This document shows, in pieces, positions 60,158 to 64,000 of a DNA stretch of 64,000 nucleotides. Source of the stretch: Actinobacillus succinogenes 130Z (GTDB taxonomy: Bacteria; Pseudomonadota; Gammaproteobacteria; Enterobacterales; Pasteurellaceae); assembly GCF_000017245.1 (NCBI RefSeq), contig NC_009655.1, forward strand, positions 1,426,001 to 1,490,000. The letters run 5' to 3'. Each line of letters starts with the position of its first letter. The first letter of the stretch is position 1. The notes under the pieces are model-generated. The model was not told the origin of the DNA. It saw only the letters and a program-made list of their open reading frames with translations, and made no database searches. A program made the position numbers and the translations under genes.

Positions 60158-60242
60158 CATGGTTCATTTACTGTAAATATGTTTTTATACACGCTGAAAT
60201 CTGTTAAAAAAGTACCGCACTTTTACCTTTGGGTAAGGGGAG

Positions 60243-61082
60243 TTATTCTTTCGGTGCGATCATTTTTTTCATTTCCGTTTGAATATGGGAAATCACGTCG
60301 GTCGGTAATACCACATGGCGGTTTTGTGCCAGATTTTGAGCAATATAACTGTGCAGATAAACGGCACTGCAAACGGCCTGTTGATAATAAAGCGGAAATT
60401 GGGCGATGAACCCCGCTATCATTCCCGCCAGAGTATCTCCCATACCGCCGGTTGCCATGGCCGGCGTGCCGACATCAATACGGCGGGGCTCGGTTCCGGT
60501 AAGATAAAGTTCGGTGCCATGTTTTTTCAGGATAAGATCAAGCCCCAGCCTTTTGGCCGTAGTTTGATTATTGTTTTCCGTTTGTTGTGCCAGTGCCAGT
60601 CCGGATAAGCGTTCCCATTCTTTTTGGTGCGGGGTCGCCAACACTTTTATAGTATCAGGAAATTGAGGATTTCGGGCAAACAGGGTGATAGCATCTCCGT
60701 CTAAAATTAATTTCTGGTGAGTGTCGATATTCGTTAAAACGGTTTGCAGCAAACCGGACGACATCGCATCCAGACCCAATCCGCAGCCAATTAGAATAAC
60801 ATCCGCTTGTTTGATTTTACTGATCAGTAAATCGCTATTTTGCCAATCCAGTACCATCGCTTCAGGCAGCCGACTGTGCAGTGCCGGATGATTGACTTTA
60901 TCCGTCGCTACGGTGGTAAGTCCGGTACCGGAACAAACCGCCGCCTGCGCCGCCATCATAATTGCGCCGCCCATGTTACAGTTACCGCCGATTAACAGTA
61001 AACGTCCGTAATCGCCTTTATGCGACAAGAGCCGGCGCGGCGGCAGGCGGTGGGATAATTCATTTAATGTCAGCGTTTTCAT
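60243..61082 (-). CDS. nnrD: ADP-dependent NAD(P)H-hydrate dehydratase
   Basis: The 279-residue YjeF C-terminal-domain (ribokinase-like) enzyme repairs damaged NAD(P)H hydrates. HKGDYGRLLLIGGNCNMGGA, the DGDAI segment and the late catalytic TGGMGDTLAGMIAGF are conserved. It lacks the epimerase domain found in the E. coli fusion Nnr, so the epimerase would be encoded elsewhere. I chose ATG 61082; one 14 codons upstream is possible. Confidence 0.92.
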   Translation of the reverse strand: MKTLTLNELSHRLPPRRLLSHKGDYGRLLLIGGNCNMGGAIMMAAQAAVCSGTGLTTVATDKVNHPALHSRLPEAMVLDWQNSDLLISKIKQADVILIGCGLGLDAMSSGLLQTVLTNIDTHQKLILDGDAITLFARNPQFPDTIKVLATPHQKEWERLSGLALAQQTENNNQTTAKRLGLDLILKKHGTELYLTGTEPRRIDVGTPAMATGGMGDTLAGMIAGFIAQFPLYYQQAVCSAVYLHSYIAQNLAQNRHVVLPTDVISHIQTEMKKMIAPKE

Positions 61083-61153
61083 TATTTTTTTCCCGTTCTT
61101 AGAGGATTGTTGAACGATTTTCAATAAATTACCAAAAACACTATTTAACTCCG

Positions 61154-62098
61154 TTAGCTAAAGTAATCGCGATATTCGATTAATTGGGCTTTGGTTAAAC
61201 TGAACACGCCGACCCCGCCATTGGTTAATTCCACCCAGTTAAAGGGGACTTCCGGATATTGTTCTGTCAGATGAACCATACTGTTTCCCACTTCACAAAC
61301 CAAAATGCCGTCATCGGATAAATAGTCGGCGGCCTGCGCCAAAATTCGCTTGGTAATATCCAAGCCGTCCGCACCGGAACCTAAGGCTAATTCGGGTTCG
61401 TGACGGAATTCTTGCGGCATATCGCTCAAATCTTCCAAATCCACATAAGGCGGGTTGGTGACAATCAAATCATATTGATCCTGCGGCAGATTTTCAAATA
61501 AATCCGATTGTAACGGGAATACGCGGTGGAGCATGTTATGACGTTCGATATTGATTTCCGCTACGTTTAACGCATCGAAAGACAAATCCACCGCATCCAC
61601 TTCAGCTTGCGGGAAAACATGGGCGCAAGCAATAGCAATACAGCCGCTGCCCGTGCATAAATCCAGAATACGTTTCGGTGTGTGTGATAACAACCCGTTA
61701 AAATTTGATTGAATTAAAGCGCTGATAGGCGAACGCGGAATAATGACCCGCTCATCCACATAAAACTCCAACCCGCAGAACCATGCGCTGTTGACTAAAT
61801 AAGCCACCGGAATGCGTTTAGCCAATCGCTCGGCAACCAAACCTACAATCAGTTGTTTTTCCGAAGGCGTTAAATTGGTATCAAACAATTCGTTGGGTAA
61901 ATCCATCGGTAAATTCAAACCGGCAAGAACCAGTTGCAAGCTTTCATCCCATGCGTTGTCTTGGCCGTGTCCGTAATAAATATCGGATCGGTTAAAATTG
62001 CTGTACGTCCAACGCAAATAATCTTTTAACGTATGCAGATTGTTCGGCACGTCATCCGCTTCAATCAAATCCAGTAAGTCTTGGTTAAATGTTTCCAT
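61154..62098 (-). CDS. prmB: 50S ribosomal protein L3 glutamine methyltransferase
   Basis: The 314-residue enzyme has an N-terminal helical domain and a class I methyltransferase domain with SAM motif [14 protein letters not shown] and the glutamine-binding [12 protein letters not shown]. Its length and [21 protein letters not shown] follow PrmB rather than PrmC. It methylates ribosomal protein L3. It is divergent from smrB across 77 bp. Confidence 0.95.
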   Translation of the reverse strand: METFNQDLLDLIEADDVPNNLHTLKDYLRWTYSNFNRSDIYYGHGQDNAWDESLQLVLAGLNLPMDLPNELFDTNLTPSEKQLIVGLVAERLAKRIPVAYLVNSAWFCGLEFYVDERVIIPRSPISALIQSNFNGLLSHTPKRILDLCTGSGCIAIACAHVFPQAEVDAVDLSFDALNVAEINIERHNMLHRVFPLQSDLFENLPQDQYDLIVTNPPYVDLEDLSDMPQEFRHEPELALGSGADGLDITKRILAQAADYLSDDGILVCEVGNSMVHLTEQYPEVPFNWVELTNGGVGVFSLTKAQLIEYRDYFS

Positions 62099-62175
62099 AG
62101 GTTGTCACTTGGTCAGTAAAATTTAAAGGGATTATATGCTAAAATCCGTTTCAAATTCCACCGACGAGGAAAAGA

Positions 62176-62682
62176 ATGTTAAAGGAAGAGGATATCGCCC
62201 TGTTCAGAGAAAATATTCAGGGCACTAAAAAAATCAAACAGGACACTTTTGTGGCGCCGCGGAAAATCAATACCAATAAGAAATCCGAAACACGGGAAAT
62301 CCGGGAAAAGCAGGATACGCTTTTTTATTTTTCTGACGAATACGAGCCGTTGTTAGACGAAGAAAGTGCGGTCAAATATTTGCGAGAAAATGAAGACAGT
62401 TATTTATTGAAACAATTACGTCGCGGTGATTTTTCGCCGGAACTGTTTTTGGATTTACACGGTTTAACGCGAGAACAGGCAAAACAGGAACTTGCAGCTT
62501 TACTACAGGCATGTGCGGACGAGCATGTTTATTGTGCAAGCATTATGACGGGATACGGTACCTTTACGCTGAAAAAACAAATTCCGCGCTGGCTGGTGCA
62601 ACATCCTCGCGTTCGCGCGTTGCACCAAGCTCCGAAAGAATGGGGCGGCGATGCGGCTATTTTAATTTTAGTGGACGTTTAA
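62176..62682 (+). CDS. smrB: Smr-domain endonuclease SmrB
   Basis: This is a 168-residue protein with a C-terminal Smr domain: LDLHGLTREQAKQEL (residues 93-107), IMTGYG and the HPRVRALHQAPKEWGGDAAI end. E. coli SmrB cuts mRNA at collided ribosomes. The N-terminal 80 residues are charged, as in the family. Its stop overlaps the convergent lpxL end by 4 bp. Confidence 0.93.
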   Translation: MLKEEDIALFRENIQGTKKIKQDTFVAPRKINTNKKSETREIREKQDTLFYFSDEYEPLLDEESAVKYLRENEDSYLLKQLRRGDFSPELFLDLHGLTREQAKQELAALLQACADEHVYCASIMTGYGTFTLKKQIPRWLVQHPRVRALHQAPKEWGGDAAILILVDV

Positions 62683-63614
62683 TCATAATAGCTCGGTGCG
62701 GTTTCATCGGGTCGCGTTTTGAAACGGCGGTGAAGCCACATATATTGTTCGACGCCTTTCATAATTTCTTTTTCTACCACTTGATTCATTCTGACCGCCA
62801 CCGCATACGGTTCAGTTAAATCCGAAAAATCTACGGCAGGAGAAATACTTACGGTATAACCGGAACCGTCCGCATTTCGCAACGGAGCAAAAGGAACCAC
62901 TTTGGCATTAGGTACCGCATGCAGTAAAAAATAGGACCCGCTGGTGGTTGCGGCGTCTTGCACGGCAAAAAACGGTACGAAAACCGAATTTTTGCGACCG
63001 TAATCATGATCCGGTGCATACCAAATCGTTTCGCCGTGTTTCAGGGCTTTAACCATGCGACGCAAGTCTTTGCGATCCACCATATCTTTATTGGAACGCA
63101 ACCGTCCCCTAACCTGCAACCAGTTAAACAGCGGATTATCGTTAGGACGGTAGATGCCGATACCCTGATGATGAATACCTACGATGCGCGCACCTAACTC
63201 CAAAGTTAAAAAATGGACGCCAACGAATAAAATACCGTTGTTACCTTGATTTTTAAGATGTTCCAAACCTTCTATTTTTGACCATTTCCGGATACGCCGA
63301 TCCGACCAAAACCATGCCATGCCGGTTTCGATAATCGCCATACCGACAGAATTCAGATTCTGTCGCAAGATCTGTTCCCGTTGTTGCAGGGGCATATTGG
63401 GAAACGCCAGTTCAAGGTTACGTCGCGCAATTTTTGCCCGGCGTTTTCCCACTTTCAGTTTTGCAAATAACCGACCGAGCCCTAATCCGATTTTACGCAA
63501 AACAGGATAAGGCAGGCAGAGAATCAGCCAAAACAACCCTACGGCAAGCCAGAATCCCCAATGTTTAGGGTGTAGATAGGATTTTTCGAACTGTGGCAGA
63601 TGTTTTTTCGGCAT
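62679..63614 (-). CDS. lpxL: Lipid A lauroyl acyltransferase (HtrB/LpxL family)
   Basis: The 311-residue enzyme has an N-terminal membrane anchor (HWGFWLAVGLFWLILCLPY) and the HtrB acyltransferase fold. The catalytic His-x4-Glu lies in VGVHFLTLELGAR, followed by GIYRPNDNPLFNWLQ. It transfers a secondary acyl chain to lipid A at the inner membrane. It diverges from hldE, an arrangement known in Haemophilus. Confidence 0.93.
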   Translation of the reverse strand: MPKKHLPQFEKSYLHPKHWGFWLAVGLFWLILCLPYPVLRKIGLGLGRLFAKLKVGKRRAKIARRNLELAFPNMPLQQREQILRQNLNSVGMAIIETGMAWFWSDRRIRKWSKIEGLEHLKNQGNNGILFVGVHFLTLELGARIVGIHHQGIGIYRPNDNPLFNWLQVRGRLRSNKDMVDRKDLRRMVKALKHGETIWYAPDHDYGRKNSVFVPFFAVQDAATTSGSYFLLHAVPNAKVVPFAPLRNADGSGYTVSISPAVDFSDLTEPYAVAVRMNQVVEKEIMKGVEQYMWLHRRFKTRPDETAPSYYD

Positions 63615-63794
63615 AACAAATTAAATTTCAGCTAATAATGATTGCCCGTAAATTTATGGAAAATCCGAGTTGTCATTCAAATTGGAAGAAAGTGCGGTTA
63701 GTTTAACGTAAATTTTACTAAATTTTAAGCCAAAGCGTTCTTGCCTGTGTTAAAATCGCGCGTAAATTTTTGAAAAACAAAGAAGGATTCGAAA

Positions 63795-64000
63795 ATGGCG
63801 CAGTATTCAGCACAATTTCCGCACGCAAAAGTTTTGGTGTTGGGCGATGTCATGCTTGACCGCTACTGGTTTGGGGCGACCAACCGAATTTCACCGGAAG
63901 CGCCGGTGCCGGTAGTGCGTGTGAAAAAACACGAAGAACGGGCGGGGGGAGCCGCTAATGTTGCAATGAATATCGCTTCATTAAATGTACCGGTACGGTT
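63795..64000 (+). CDS. hldE: HldE N-terminal kinase domain (partial, cut by window end)
   Basis: The first 68 codons show the ribokinase-like start of HldE/Rfa[30 protein letters not shown] and [16 protein letters not shown]. HldE phosphorylates heptose 7-phosphate and adenylylates heptose for LPS inner core synthesis. AGAAGGA lies before the ATG. The gene runs past the window end. Confidence 0.95.
   Translation, partial: MAQYSAQFPHAKVLVLGDVMLDRYWFGATNRISPEAPVPVVRVKKHEERAGGAANVAMNIASLNVPVR

Noticed and set aside
1..64000. tRNA, rRNA or insertion sequence genes
   Set aside because: I looked for tRNA cloverleaf ends, rRNA signatures, transposase frames and terminal inverted repeats and found none that I could support.

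Overview
The window looks like a chromosome segment of a Pasteurellaceae bacterium that uses the Haemophilus-type (Hin) uptake signal. AAGTGCGGT or its complement recurs throughout, and head-to-head pairs of it form many of the intergenic terminators. Core genes (asnS, folE, thrS, mltB, nnrD, prmB, smrB, lpxL next to hldE) and the hydrogenase-2 operon fit a Basfia / Actinobacillus succinogenes-like organism. The species is inferred, not proven.

Layout. 1-4.3 kb: tail of a hydrogenase-2 operon (hybA end, hybB, hybC, hybD, hybE, hybG; no hybF). 4.5-15.7 kb: a complete type I-C CRISPR-Cas locus (cas3, cas5c, cas8c with an internal in-frame cas11c start, cas7c, cas4, then a 2.1-kb interruption, cas1, cas2, leader, 12 repeats and 11 spacers). 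The interruption holds an exported carboxymuconolactone decarboxylase-like gene, a divergent HxlR regulator, and an unrecognised Cys/His-rich protein gene ending 13 bp before cas1. 15.7-20.7 kb: asnS, folE, and a compact four-gene operon (YheO-type regulator, RidA, threonine-synthase-like PLP enzyme, YbaK-type aminoacyl-tRNA deacylase). 20.9-25.5 kb: DNA with foreign uptake signals around a DUF4143 ATPase, then a rhodanese, a B3/4-domain protein and a CitMHS carrier. 26-46.5 kb: an accessory stretch rich in small redox enzymes, exporters and regulators, with a hipBA module preceded by three evenly spaced operators. 46.6-52.2 kb: unknown periplasmic protein, fructosamine kinase-like protein, grxB, thrS, elyC-like. 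52.3-58.1 kb: a six-gene surface glycan cluster. 58.1-64 kb: housekeeping genes, ending inside hldE.

The most striking pattern is that three uptake-sequence dialects share one window. Hin-type signals are everywhere. Apl-type signals (ACAAGCGGT, of the A. pleuropneumoniae clade) make hairpins at 22.5 and 36.5 kb, with a paired variant at 44.0 kb. Perfect 12-bp Neisseria DUS (ATGCCGTCTGAA or AGGCCGTCTGAA) occur eight times: four in the cas genes, a hairpin pair at 20.9 kb, one in a MATE exporter gene and one in a metallo-hydrolase gene. This suggests that the type I-C locus and some accessory genes came from Neisseriaceae, and others from Apl-clade relatives, probably by natural transformation.

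How the genes work together. The hyb genes build and mature a membrane-bound uptake [NiFe] hydrogenase. The cas genes form a Cascade (Cas5c, Cas7c, Cas8c, Cas11c) that recruits Cas3, with Cas4-Cas1-Cas2 for spacer acquisition. The YheO-RidA-PLP-YbaK operon looks like a regulated amino acid catabolism and detoxification unit. The 26-46 kb genes look like stress and xenobiotic functions, but their substrates cannot be read from sequence.
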